A stretch of DNA of 64,000 nt from Didymella arachidicola (taxonomy: Eukaryota > Ascomycota > Dothideomycetes > Pleosporales > Didymellaceae), in NCBI GenBank assembly GCA_016630955.3, contig CM049999.1, positions 806,001-870,000 on the forward strand, written 5' to 3'. How positions within the stretch are numbered: the first letter of the stretch is position 1; every line of letters begins with the position of its first letter. Shown here one piece after another: positions 1 through 8,831 of the stretch. Below the pieces are notes generated by a model. The model did not search any database. It saw nothing but the letters and a program-made list of their open reading frames with translations, and had not been told where the DNA came from. The position numbers and the translations under genes are program-made.

Positions 1-1236
1 GGCGCGGCCAAGCGAGAATTGTCGAAGCTCTTCAATGAACAGCTGAGAAGTTTGAAGAACCTTCGTGATTTTTCTGCGCAACTACAAAGTCACATCGACG
101 AACACTGGACCAAACACCTCCCACTTGGTAGTAGTACACATCGAGTTGGACTTTCGAGTTTGGTCTTCGACATGCTTGCGTACTCCATGGGCACCGTATT
201 CTGGGGCAGGAAGGGCCCGTTCGGTGATTCATTCTTCCGGGAACAGCTAAGGTATATCTCCCGGATTCCGACATGTCACCGCCTGGAGTTTCTTGAAGCT
301 GATTGTTTCTATAGAGTCTTTATCCAAAATCTGGAAGCCCTACGCAATCCAATTTTCTTCCTGGTCCCAGGCAGTCTTCGATCAGCACGCGATTACGTCC
401 GACGCATGCTCGACCAGGCTGCTGCGGATGGAGCGTATGGTGACGAAAGTCAGACCCCGACATTGTTTCAACGTCTGGCTCTCCTGTACGAAGCGCACGG
501 GGTGGCCACCGATGGGTTCACCGACTGCCATCTTGTGGCGATTGTCGGACTCCTCTCGAATGTGATCAACATCATGGCTTGGGCTTTGTGCCACGTTACA
601 GCAGACAAAGATCTTCAGGCTTCAATCTTAGCTGAGTTGGAGGCTGCTGTAGATGCTTCGATCACTTCCGGCGGTGGAGAGGAGGAAGCCGACCTTCGGC
701 TGAACGTGGACAAGATTAGAGGTACCTGCCCCCTGTTGCTTGCAACTTGGTACGAGCTATTGCGGGTTTACGGCGACTCGCCTGTTGCACGCTGTGTCGA
801 CAAGGACAGCGTGTTTGACGACAAGTACCGGGTCAAGCGGGGCTCCATCATTATGACACCCATTCACCTGCGAAACTTCGACGAGGGTATCTGGGGCCCA
901 AATGCTGATGTCTTCCGTCCGTCCCGCTTTTTGCATAAGCAGAGTGGATATGTCGATCCAGGTCTGGTAAAGCACCTTGAAGTTTTTGGACTACCGGGGA
1001 TGCACCAGTGTCCAGGCAGGTACTTGGCCATGAACATGTTCTTGGCACTCGTAGCGAAGGTGATCCTGACCTTTGAGATGACTCCTGCACATGGCGCGGT
1101 GCTCAACGTTCCGAGGCGGAAAGAGACCATGTTAGGATTAGCGACAACGGCAAGTGATCCCGATGTCTCGATCCAACGTCGTCCAGGTATTCGGTCTGTG
1201 CATGTTGGGTTCGAAGACGTGAGGCCGGGATGGTGA
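1..1236 (+). CDS. Cytochrome P450 (CYP7/CYP8-like), 5'-truncated by window edge
   Basis: Haem-thiolate monooxygenase. The frame is open from base 1, so the start codon and N-terminal membrane anchor lie outside the window; 411 residues are visible and the stop is at 1234-1236. The K-helix ExxR is visible as ELLR in WYELLRVYGDSP. The haem-binding loop is FGLPGMHQCPGRYLA, with the ligand Cys at visible residue 337. The I-helix reads GLLSNVINIMAWAL, with Asn where most P450s have the oxygen-activating Thr; this resembles the CYP7/CYP8 (sterol 7-alpha-hydroxylase/prostacyclin synthase) group, whose fungal relatives are found in secondary metabolism. The substrate cannot be inferred. A second P450 lies 1.2 kb downstream on the same strand. 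No intron is needed in the visible part. Confidence 0.9.
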   Translation, partial: GAAKRELSKLFNEQLRSLKNLRDFSAQLQSHIDEHWTKHLPLGSSTHRVGLSSLVFDMLAYSMGTVFWGRKGPFGDSFFREQLRYISRIPTCHRLEFLEADCFYRVFIQNLEALRNPIFFLVPGSLRSARDYVRRMLDQAAADGAYGDESQTPTLFQRLALLYEAHGVATDGFTDCHLVAIVGLLSNVINIMAWALCHVTADKDLQASILAELEAAVDASITSGGGEEEADLRLNVDKIRGTCPLLLATWYELLRVYGDSPVARCVDKDSVFDDKYRVKRGSIIMTPIHLRNFDEGIWGPNADVFRPSRFLHKQSGYVDPGLVKHLEVFGLPGMHQCPGRYLAMNMFLALVAKVILTFEMTPAHGAVLNVPRRKETMLGLATTASDPDVSIQRRPGIRSVHVGFEDVRPGW

Positions 1237-2429
1237 GTTAGGGTTTGCAGATGCGCCACTTACAATTGGAGGGGTCCACTGTCCACATGCGGTAGCAGCC
1301 ACTCGGTACGGCACGCAGATAGTCCAGAAGTGAGACGGCTGTGCCGCTGAGCCCCAAAACTCGTATCTGAGGAAGGCCTGACGCATGCACGCTTCAGCGA
1401 ACAAGGATGGTAATGCAACTGCAGCCTAAAGGCTTTCACCGCCTCCATTCGGTAAATATCTCAGTAATCTTACCTAATGTTTCTCACGATGTCTCAGCTC
1501 GAAGTATGTGTGCGTATAGAGTACAAGGATGACTTGCAGCGTTTTGGGGGTCTGAATCCCTGCCTCGAACGGGCCGCGGAGACATGGTGGGGCTGCCAGA
1601 CGTTCCATTTGGTCGTTGCCGCTATGGACCTAAGCCGAGGCTAATGCATACTAACACTCTGCACAGCAAGATGTCCAAATTGGTGGAATTGCTGATGCCC
1701 GGTGAGGTTGGCGGGGGCCAAATTTCGCTGCTTACCTAGGTATGGATGATAAGCGCATCCAAATTCATGCTAGTGTCATCCGCGATATCACCAACTTTCT
1801 GCTCTTTCCTGTCTTTAGATGTCGCACGTCTCGAGCCTATCATGATGTTGCAATTCTTCATCGACCATGCAACCCTGCGCTCTGGCGCCGTGCTCATGCA
1901 AGCCGCAAATACAACTCGCGTACCATGTGGCTAACATGCACCTGCTGTCTGACAAGCTCGTCCCTTCTTATTAGCCTAAAAGTCGAGAAGTATCTTCGTA
2001 CCTGCCATATATGGGCTGGAAAAGAACAGCTAACTCGAACCGAATCTTAAGGCAAGCAGCACTTAGGGCGCTTCGCGTTTCGGGGCAAATGCTGTGCTGA
2101 CAGTGTCTTTCCGCAGCTGAAATCAACCGCGAATCATTGGGCACTCCGCCCAGCAATCCTCCTGGGCAGCGTTGCTCACATTTGCCAAGCAACCGGGCTG
2201 TCGCTGACTGCATCGGCGTTAATGATGCTAAAGTATGTGATCCTGCGGCAGTGGAGCAGAGGTGCAGAGCTTCATCTTTGTGGTTGTGCAAGGCGGACTG
2301 CTGTCCGAATAAGGGTAGTGATGTCTTGCCACTTCTTTGCCATGACATTGGGGGTCATCCGCTCCCTCAGATCATACGAATTGCAAAAAAAACTACTTCC
2401 GACGTCCTCGACTGGTACTTCGATTACAG
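1237..2429. other. Intergenic region between two P450 genes
   Basis: About 1.2 kb with only short overlapping open frames on both strands, none with a recognisable domain. It presumably holds the 3' end of the first P450 transcript and the promoter of the second. I see no repeat or RNA gene. Confidence 0.6.
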
Positions 2430-4087
2430 ATGGCTCTTTTTGACAGCCAGCCGGCAGGCGTCAATGGGACTGTTGGAAACACTACAGGCTCGTACCACGA
2501 CCAGTCTCAACGCTCTATTATCTATTTGGTCTCTACTGTTCTACTTGTAACGGTTCTTCCCGTGTATCACCTACTCAGGATCTATAGCCATGGTGTTCCC
2601 AAGAACGCGCCACCTGTGGTGAAGGGCAATCTTCCTCTCAGTGGAGCCTGGGGGTTCTGGGGTGCTAGATGGGACTGGTGCAAGGCCGTTAGGGACTGGA
2701 GTTCGACGGGAAACTACAGCTTTCACGTCGGACGGCACCACGTCATTGGTCTGTCTGGAGATGCTGGCCGCCAAGTGTTTTTCGACAGCAAGGAGCTCGG
2801 TCTGGTAGAAGGGTACGCTTTCCGCCGCTCATCAGCACTTACTTTCAACACGACTGACTCTCATAAAGGTACGCTGCTTTGTTTGGCGAAGCTCCAAGTA
2901 TTCAGGAGCGCGACAACCTCAACGGTCTCGATGAGCACACGAGCCCCTTCAATCGCCGCATGGCATGGTCGCAGAAAACAGATCAACTGCAGAAGATTCT
3001 CCCGACCGTAGTCGCAGACGCACGAAGCGGGATCGAAGCCATATCTCAGGACCCTGAGGGTCGCACAAATCCCTTTGACAGCATATACCAGCTTGTCTTC
3101 AAGCTGACAATCCGTCTCGTTGGGGCTAAGGAGCTAGCTGAGGACCCCAAACTCAGACGGAAGTTCGAAGGGTATTTCACCATGCTGGATGAGACCGCCG
3201 GACCCCTTTCAGCCATGTTCCCACGATTCCCGTGGCCCAGCATGATCAAGCGTTTCTACGCTGGCGCAAGGATGTACATGATCCTAGACCAGATTGTCAA
3301 GAAAAGACAAAAGCTAGGCGAGACAGTCGACGATCCCTTGCAGAACTTGCTGAACAGAGGCGACGGCATGACTGAAATCGTCTACTTTGTGACCGGCGCT
3401 CTCTTCGCAGGGCAACTGAACACAGGCGTCAACGCAGCCTACATACTATGCTACCTCGCCGCCTCGCCCGAATGGCTCGGCAAAATCCGCACGGAAATCG
3501 AGCAAGCAACAACAAAACACGGCACAAAAGACCCCAACGCCTCGCTACTCGACAAGCTATCCAGCCTACCGCTAGACATATGGGAAACCGAATTCCCCCT
3601 GATCCAGCTCTGTCTGCGCGACTCAATCCGCCTCAACATGCCCGGCGTCTTCTTCCGGAAGAACCTCGCCACCTACTCAATCCCCACCGGCCATGGCAAC
3701 GAAGTCATACCCCCCGGCTCCTTCCCCATCTACCACGTCGCCGACGCACACCGGGATCCAGAAGTGTGGGCCGAGCCGGACAAGTGGGACCCAGCGCGGT
3801 ACCTAGCCGACCGCGCTGAAGACAAGATCAAACCGCGCATCTACCAGGGGTGGGGCGTCGGGCGGCATCCGTGCCAGGGGATGCGCTTCGCGAAACTGGA
3901 GGTGAATATCATCACTGCGTTTTTTGTTGCTGCGCTGGACTTTGCGGGCGGGTTGGAAGATGGGGCGGGGATGAAGCTGGATGAGATGGAGAATGGGAAT
4001 GTGAACGATATCGCGAACAATGTACCGAAGAAGCCGTTCTTCCTGCGGTTTACGCAGCGGAGCGATCCTTGTGGAACAAGTGCCTGA
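2430..4087 (+). CDS. Cytochrome P450 monooxygenase (CYP51-like fungal group)
   Basis: Two exons, 2430..2812 and 2869..4087, give 533 residues; the 56-nt intron begins GTACGC and ends AAAG, and splicing restores a continuous GLVEGYAALFGEAPS. A membrane anchor lies near residues 29-53 (SIIYLVSTVLLVTVLPVYHL), so it is probably an ER protein. The I-helix is LFAGQLNTGVNAAY. The K-helix carries D379-S-I-R382 rather than the usual ExxR. The haem loop is WGVGRHPCQGMRFAK with Cys463. Complete, with length normal for the family. It follows another P450 on the same strand, which suggests a small oxidative cluster extending left of the window. Substrate unknown. The start was chosen as the first ATG in the frame that leaves a full anchor. 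Confidence 0.9.
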
Positions 4088-4535
4088 AGAAATGGCTAGG
4101 TCAGTGCCGGGAGGGCTCGGGTATTGAGTGTAGCTTATTTCCGCGAGAAATCACCGCCGCGGCCGTGGCAATAAATGGAAGCAGGCAAGATGCGTTGACC
4201 GTCTTGTGAGCTCAAATCCATATCTTGCAGGATGCTATCAAGGTGATGATCGATGTGAAACAAGTTGGACAAGCTAGAAAACATGCGGCGTGATATCGGC
4301 ACAAGAAGCCAGGTCGTTTTGCTGCCATGGCAACACCACGAGCAAAGCAGCAGAACCATCACTTAGATGACACCCAAGAGAACATGACGTAACCCTGTCG
4401 AAGGCAGCATCCACACAAAAACTGAGCGTTAGAGTCCAACAGCTTACTTGAGCGTTACGACACAGCTTACGATTGAACATTATCTCCGCCTCGATCCGCA
4501 AGCCCTTGAGACTCCGTAAAAATCGTTCACCGAGT
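4088..4535. other. Convergent intergenic region
   Basis: About 450 bp between the 3' ends of the second P450 and the phosphotransferase. Nothing coding is recognised; it should hold both 3' UTRs. Confidence 0.6.
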
Positions 4536-5933
4536 TCAATATTTACGTGGAGTCTCTCCGTCAAGTCCCCACTCCTGTGCGAGATCCTCCAACTCTTCAA
4601 TACTATCAAACAGTCCCCAGTTCATGACATTCGGTCTTTCAAACACAATATCCAGAAGGACGCGCAGACCGTGGAGGGCAAACCTTACGGCCTCTCCTTC
4701 GGGAACCCAGTGTACGGGGTGGGCGGGCCAGACAACAAGATGTACAGCGTAGTGCATCGCGGTACGAGCTGCCCAGTAGGGCCACGTTTGTCCTGAACTC
4801 CATTTCCGTTCGTAGAGATAAGCCAGGATGAACGCAGCGCGTAGGCCTTTCTTCCCTTGGAGCTCATCCAACATGAAAGTTTCAGCTGCGAATTGCCCAA
4901 GATCTGTTGCGCTCATACCGATGCGCGTGAGTTCCCAGTCAATCACGGTGACGATGTGACGCTTCGTACTTGCGTTGCTGCGAAGCATTGTATTGCCGGG
5001 CCAGAAGTCACCGTGACAGACGCGTTCCTGTTCTCCAGCTAGCATAGGTATAAGACTGCCGGCACACTTCTTGATCAAAGCACCGAGCCCGATACGCTTC
5101 GTCTCGTTGATACACGCTTGGAGTTCGTCGGCAAGTGCTTTGTCGCTTATTCTGCCGCTCGTAATCATATGACTGTACTTCTTGATTGCGTCGTCCAGTT
5201 GTTCGTATATGTAGCCTGCAATGCTCACTGCAGTTTCGTTGTTGCGCTTGTTCCATCGGTCTCTCTCTTCGGGCCCGGTAATATAGGAAAGTGGTGTGCT
5301 GTGGTGCAAATTTGCCAGCCATTCTCCTAGAACAGTCCCGATCTCCATGACTTCGTTCGGACTGAGATCCTTGTAGGCGTCCTTGAGATTCTTCTGACCA
5401 CCTTCTCCGACGCATAGAAGCTTGACTTCCTTGTCGTAGAATTCTAGGGGGACCGTATGCACATGTGTCTTCTCGATCATTGATGGATCAAAGGTCGTAT
5501 CTCCTTCAGTGCAGAGACAATTGCCTTCCTCCTCCTTCTTCCTCTCTAAAATATAAGCTTCAAAATCCATGCGTTCAGTACTGAATCCGAAAGACGTATT
5601 ACTGGCGAGCCACGACTTGGCGTGCTTGAGGATGAAGGTGTTCCCTATATCTTGCTGGGTGACACGGTAAACGTAGTTGGCGGTGCCGCCGGCGAGAGGC
5701 TCGACGTGGAAATGGCCAAAGGTAACGAGCCCCAGATCTTCGAGATAGCATCGAACGTCTGCCACGCTTGTGAGGTCCAATGTGAACCTGTCGCGCGGCG
5801 GTGGTCTGCCATCGCCCTTGAATGTGGTGCTGTCGACCTCGATGGTTTCGACGACAATTTCTGGTGAAGCCATATCGGAGTCCGAGTCGTCGGCTCTCGA
5901 CTTGCGCTTATTTGGGTTCTGTGGAGTCGCCAT
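4536..5933 (-). CDS. Phosphotransferase of the APH/choline kinase fold, methylthioribose-kinase-like
   Basis: Single-exon gene of 465 residues. The N-terminal 40 residues are hydrophilic and disordered. The kinase N-lobe has a glycine-rich stretch (EPLAGGTANYVYRV) and an ILKHAKSW lysine motif near residues 78-110. The catalytic loop is Brenner-type HGDFWPGNT near residue 307, followed by the metal-binding VIDWELTRIG near 330. This order is that of the APH (aminoglycoside phosphotransferase/choline kinase) superfamily. The R-M-D-F-E-A spacing after the lysine motif resembles methylthioribose kinases, so a small-molecule kinase acting on a sugar or amino alcohol is likely, but the substrate is not determined. 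Convergent with the upstream P450. Confidence 0.85.
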   Translation of the reverse strand: MATPQNPNKRKSRADDSDSDMASPEIVVETIEVDSTTFKGDGRPPPRDRFTLDLTSVADVRCYLEDLGLVTFGHFHVEPLAGGTANYVYRVTQQDIGNTFILKHAKSWLASNTSFGFSTERMDFEAYILERKKEEEGNCLCTEGDTTFDPSMIEKTHVHTVPLEFYDKEVKLLCVGEGGQKNLKDAYKDLSPNEVMEIGTVLGEWLANLHHSTPLSYITGPEERDRWNKRNNETAVSIAGYIYEQLDDAIKKYSHMITSGRISDKALADELQACINETKRIGLGALIKKCAGSLIPMLAGEQERVCHGDFWPGNTMLRSNASTKRHIVTVIDWELTRIGMSATDLGQFAAETFMLDELQGKKGLRAAFILAYLYERKWSSGQTWPYWAARTAMHYAVHLVVWPAHPVHWVPEGEAVRFALHGLRVLLDIVFERPNVMNWGLFDSIEELEDLAQEWGLDGETPRKY

Positions 5934-6038
5934 GATCGATATTAATGCTTAAAGAATGCTGAGAGCGCGGCGATGCAGTATGGTGGTGAGTGTTATAGGC
6001 CACTCGTCCAGAGCAATAAGGGCGGCTGCTTTACCCAT

Positions 6039-6120
6039 GCTGCGACTTCCCTCCAACATCGTAAGGCAGCTCCCTCTTTCTCGCATGGGATATACGACTT
6101 AAAGCGAGGGAAGTCGCAGC
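6039..6120. repeat. 15-bp perfect inverted repeat with a 52-nt loop
   Basis: GCTGCGACTTCCCTC at 6039-6053 is the exact reverse complement of GAGGGAAGTCGCAGC at 6106-6120. It could fold as a hairpin in RNA or be the relic of a small foldback element. It ends 43 bp before the tRNA-like sequence. Confidence 0.7.
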
Positions 6121-6163
6121 TGGGCAGTCGCGTCAACCTGAGTCATTCTCTTCGCCGCTGAGT

Positions 6164-6240
6164 GGTCGCGTAGTCGAGCGGATAAAGTGGGGCAAGCCAC
6201 GAATCTAGCCGCTCCCAGCCTAGTACAGTAACCGCGACTA
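6164..6240 (+). pseudogene. Degenerate tRNA-like sequence (possibly Arg)
   Basis: GGTCGCG at 6164-6170 can pair over seven positions with CGCGACT at 6233-6239 (one G-T pair), like an acceptor stem with A following as discriminator. TAGTCGAGCGGATAA follows the 5' strand and resembles a polymerase III A-box/D-loop. A CACGAA stretch could be an anticodon loop with ACG (Arg). The T-arm and a canonical B-box are missing, so this is at best a decayed tRNA or a tRNA-derived element. A covariance-model search was not possible here. Confidence 0.25.
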
Positions 6241-6573
6241 GACGTTCGCCATGGCACTCACAGCATGTCTTCGACGACCAAGGTCTGTGCTATTGAGCAT
6301 CTAGCAGCGATGAGGCTTATGTAGCCACCATGCGCAAACATCACAGCGGATGCTCGACACCCGCAGCAACTAGTCATGCAGCGAAGCCAACCAGCGGTAC
6401 AGGATGAGACTCACCCCCGCAACTCGCCCAACTACACAGAATCCACTCAAATACCCACCATACCACCAAACCCAAGTCTAGGCTTTAGATGGATGGAGAT
6501 TTAGTACCGCATCTGTACGCCACGCCTGTGTATCGTCGGAAGGGGTGGTAGTACTGTTTGCAGAGATTGATTC

Positions 6574-6680
6574 GGGGGGGGGGGGGGGGGGGGGAGATGT
6601 GGTGGTGGTGGTGGTGGTGAGGAGGAGGTGAGGAGGAGGTGATGTGGTGAGGTAAGGAGGTGACATCAGGAGGTGATGCG
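6574..6680. repeat. Poly-G tract and GGT/GAGGAG low-complexity repeat
   Basis: Twenty-one consecutive G residues (6574-6594) are followed by a run of GGT triplets and GAGGAGGTG units. The strand is strongly G-rich and could form G-quadruplexes. The exact G count may be an assembly or polymerase-slippage artefact. Confidence 0.85.
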
Positions 6681-7008
6681 GAGCAAGTGAGTGGAGTATA
6701 GTATCTAATTAAGCCAAGGGAGGGAGGGGGTATAAAGGTGAGATTGTTCTGCGTGAGAACCATCTACCACCAACGCACCACTACGCTGAGCAAACAAATT
6801 ACGGTGTATATATTGCGACCGCGCAGGGACTGTGCGTTGCGAGGGCGCGGTCGGGTAGTAACAAATTAGAATAGTCTGAACATCACTCGGTAAGACACTA
6901 ACAAGTCGCAGAATCGAATACCTAGCACGGTCGTATCTCATATCTCATTACTCCCCCCCCTCGCATCATCATCACAAGCCCAACAATGACACACCGCAAA
7001 AGTCTCCA

Positions 7009-8415
7009 TCAAGCTTTAACCCCACCCTTCTCCCCCTTACCAGCGCTCGGCGTCTTCTTCACAACTCTCAACCCGCCAACCAGCATAACGGCGGCGAGCG
7101 AGCCGAGAATAACAGCAAGCGTGACCATAGCACCAATCACACCGCCGATAGCCGGGCTGATGCTGCTGCTGCTGCCGCCACCGCTCTTGCCCTGCTTGGA
7201 CGCCGAACCAGCGTCTGCGTACGCGGCACACGTCCCCGTGGAATTCCCGCATTTTGTGCACCACTGCTGCGTATTCCCCACCGCGAACTTGTCGAGGGCG
7301 GCGGAGAAGTCGGTCCAGGGCGTGAGGTCCGCCTTGCCGCCGAAAAGGGGGTAAGCGGTGGGTTGGCTGTCGTTGCTCGCCGTGCCGTTGTGGAACAGGA
7401 ATCTGACGCTGATGTCTTCCGGGGCGGGGAACACGTCAGTTGTAGAATTAGTAACGAGTTCGAAAACAAGCGAGGACGCGTAGTCGATTACGCCTGTGAA
7501 GTCTGCGGAGTAAGCGGGCAGGTCCATGAGCCCGAAGAGAGAGAGGGCGGTGGCGTAGGCGCCGAATTGGATGCCGAGTTTTTTGGAGCCGTGGGTGGTG
7601 ATGGTGCTGTTTAGGTAGGAGAGGATTTCGGCTGCGAGCTGCATGCCGGCGATGGCGCGCATGTTGTCGGAGGCGTTGTAGGCGAGGCCGTATTCGTGCT
7701 GGTTTGCGAGGAGGAGGAGTTGTTTGAGGGTGTCGTTGGTGAGGATGGAGGACGAGGGGATGGAGGAGTTGTGGATTTCGGCGACGTTGATGAGGTCGTA
7801 GACGACGTAGGCGTTCTTGAAGGAGACTTGGTCGGCGGTCAGGGTCTGGTTGACGACGGGGACAAGGGAGGTGTAGAAGTCGGCGGTGGACTTGAGGGTG
7901 TTTTGGTACTCGGCGCTGTTGAAGTAGTTGTTGGAGCTGGTCTCTGCGTTGGCGCAGCTGGAGGCGTCCTGCAGCCAGCCGGCGTCCTCTGAGCCGGCGC
8001 CGGTTGCGATGGTGTTGACGGGGATCAGCTGGTAGCCGCTCAGAGGTGCGGTGACCTTGGTGCCGTTGCCGAGGGTCTGGACGGTCTGGACGGGAGGGTA
8101 GAGACCCTGGAGGAAACCCATGGCGGAATTCTGGAGGACATTGTCGACGGGCGAGGAAACCGAGAGCTGCGATAGCTTGACTGTCTCCTCGTTGATGCCC
8201 TTGATCCTGTTGTCGCCGGTGATGTAGCGAGAGTTGTAGTACTGGCCGGAGCGGTAGACCTCTTCGTAGCCCAGGGTAGTCAGGCTGGTGGGAGCGAGAG
8301 CCTTGGGTGTGCGGTCACCGTGGCGGTGGAAGATGTAGGCCCCGAGGATAGTTTCGGCGGCCTCCGCTCCAGCGAGCATAGCAGAAAATGCAACAGCAGA
8401 CTTCATGATGTGCAA
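7009..8415 (-). CDS. Histidine-acid-phosphatase-like membrane protein (HD motif missing)
   Basis: Single-exon gene of 468 residues. A signal peptide covers about residues 1-20 (MKSAVAFSAMLAGAEAAE). The histidine phosphatase clade-2 signature RHGDRTP is at 31-37, so the phospho-accepting His is present. In the C-terminal half, where active members have G-HD-T, the sequence is QFGAYATALSLFG (Ala286-Tyr287), so the conserved His-Asp pair is replaced. The domain ends near 375 and is followed by a Cys-containing linker (WCTKCGNSTGTC), a Ser/Gly-rich stretch, one transmembrane helix (about 420-450) and a basic tail. It is therefore probably a type I surface or vacuolar membrane protein with many N-glycosylation sites. 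It could be a weak phosphatase or a pseudoenzyme. ATG codons at residues 1 and 4 are both usable. Confidence 0.85.
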   Translation of the reverse strand: MHIMKSAVAFSAMLAGAEAAETILGAYIFHRHGDRTPKALAPTSLTTLGYEEVYRSGQYYNSRYITGDNRIKGINEETVKLSQLSVSSPVDNVLQNSAMGFLQGLYPPVQTVQTLGNGTKVTAPLSGYQLIPVNTIATGAGSEDAGWLQDASSCANAETSSNNYFNSAEYQNTLKSTADFYTSLVPVVNQTLTADQVSFKNAYVVYDLINVAEIHNSSIPSSSILTNDTLKQLLLLANQHEYGLAYNASDNMRAIAGMQLAAEILSYLNSTITTHGSKKLGIQFGAYATALSLFGLMDLPAYSADFTGVIDYASSLVFELVTNSTTDVFPAPEDISVRFLFHNGTASNDSQPTAYPLFGGKADLTPWTDFSAALDKFAVGNTQQWCTKCGNSTGTCAAYADAGSASKQGKSGGGSSSSISPAIGGVIGAMVTLAVILGSLAAVMLVGGLRVVKKTPSAGKGEKGGVKA

Positions 8416-8831
8416 TTGAAAACGAGGGATCAGACAACGTAGAACACCAATTGACTCGAGCAGAAGTCAGGCTTCGCGAGAGCAGTGGGATGGGGAATGT
8501 GCGAAAACTGCATCCCCGCCATCTTATACCGCGAGCGCTACCGCGGTAGACGATGCGATAGCACTCAAGCTCTGCCGAGGAGATGCATGGAGCTTCGCCT
8601 AGCTTGGCAGTAGCAAGCCGGGCCCCGCTTTAGTGGGATGGACGAGGTAGTGGATTGGGTCCGAGGTCGGGAGGGCGTCCAAGGTGGGGTGGTGTACCCA
8701 CAAGAACCGACAAGCTTTTACGAAGGAGGTGGCAGGGCGCGTCTGCAGGAACTGGTCGATAACAGCCGTAAGAAGTGATCAATAGCCGCAATGACTGATG
8801 GATAGTCGCAGGAAAGAGACGAAGCATTGCC
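8416..8831. other. Intergenic region: phosphatase promoter and PIG-P 3' region
   Basis: About 420 bp between two minus-strand genes. It holds a TATA-like site for the phosphatase-like gene and the 3' UTR of the PIG-P gene. No coding region is recognised. Confidence 0.5.
8522..8528 (-). promoter_or_regulatory. TATA-like element upstream of the phosphatase-like gene
   Basis: TATAAGA on the minus strand, about 107 bp upstream of the ATG at 8415, a normal spacing for a fungal core promoter. Assigned only by sequence and position. Confidence 0.35.

Larger units (their letters stand above)
5934..7008. other. Intergenic region with inverted repeat, tRNA-like sequence and G-rich tract
   Basis: About 1.1 kb without a convincing gene. 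It contains a 15-bp inverted repeat at 6039/6106, a tRNA-like stretch at 6164-6240 and a 21-G run followed by GGT/GAGGAG repeats at 6574-6680, each listed separately. The minus-strand frames through the repeats are proline/threonine/histidine runs and are not credible proteins. Confidence 0.6.

Noticed and set aside
6478..6763. Pro/Thr/His-rich minus-strand frames
   Set aside because: They are translations of the poly-G and GGT repeat tract, not proteins.
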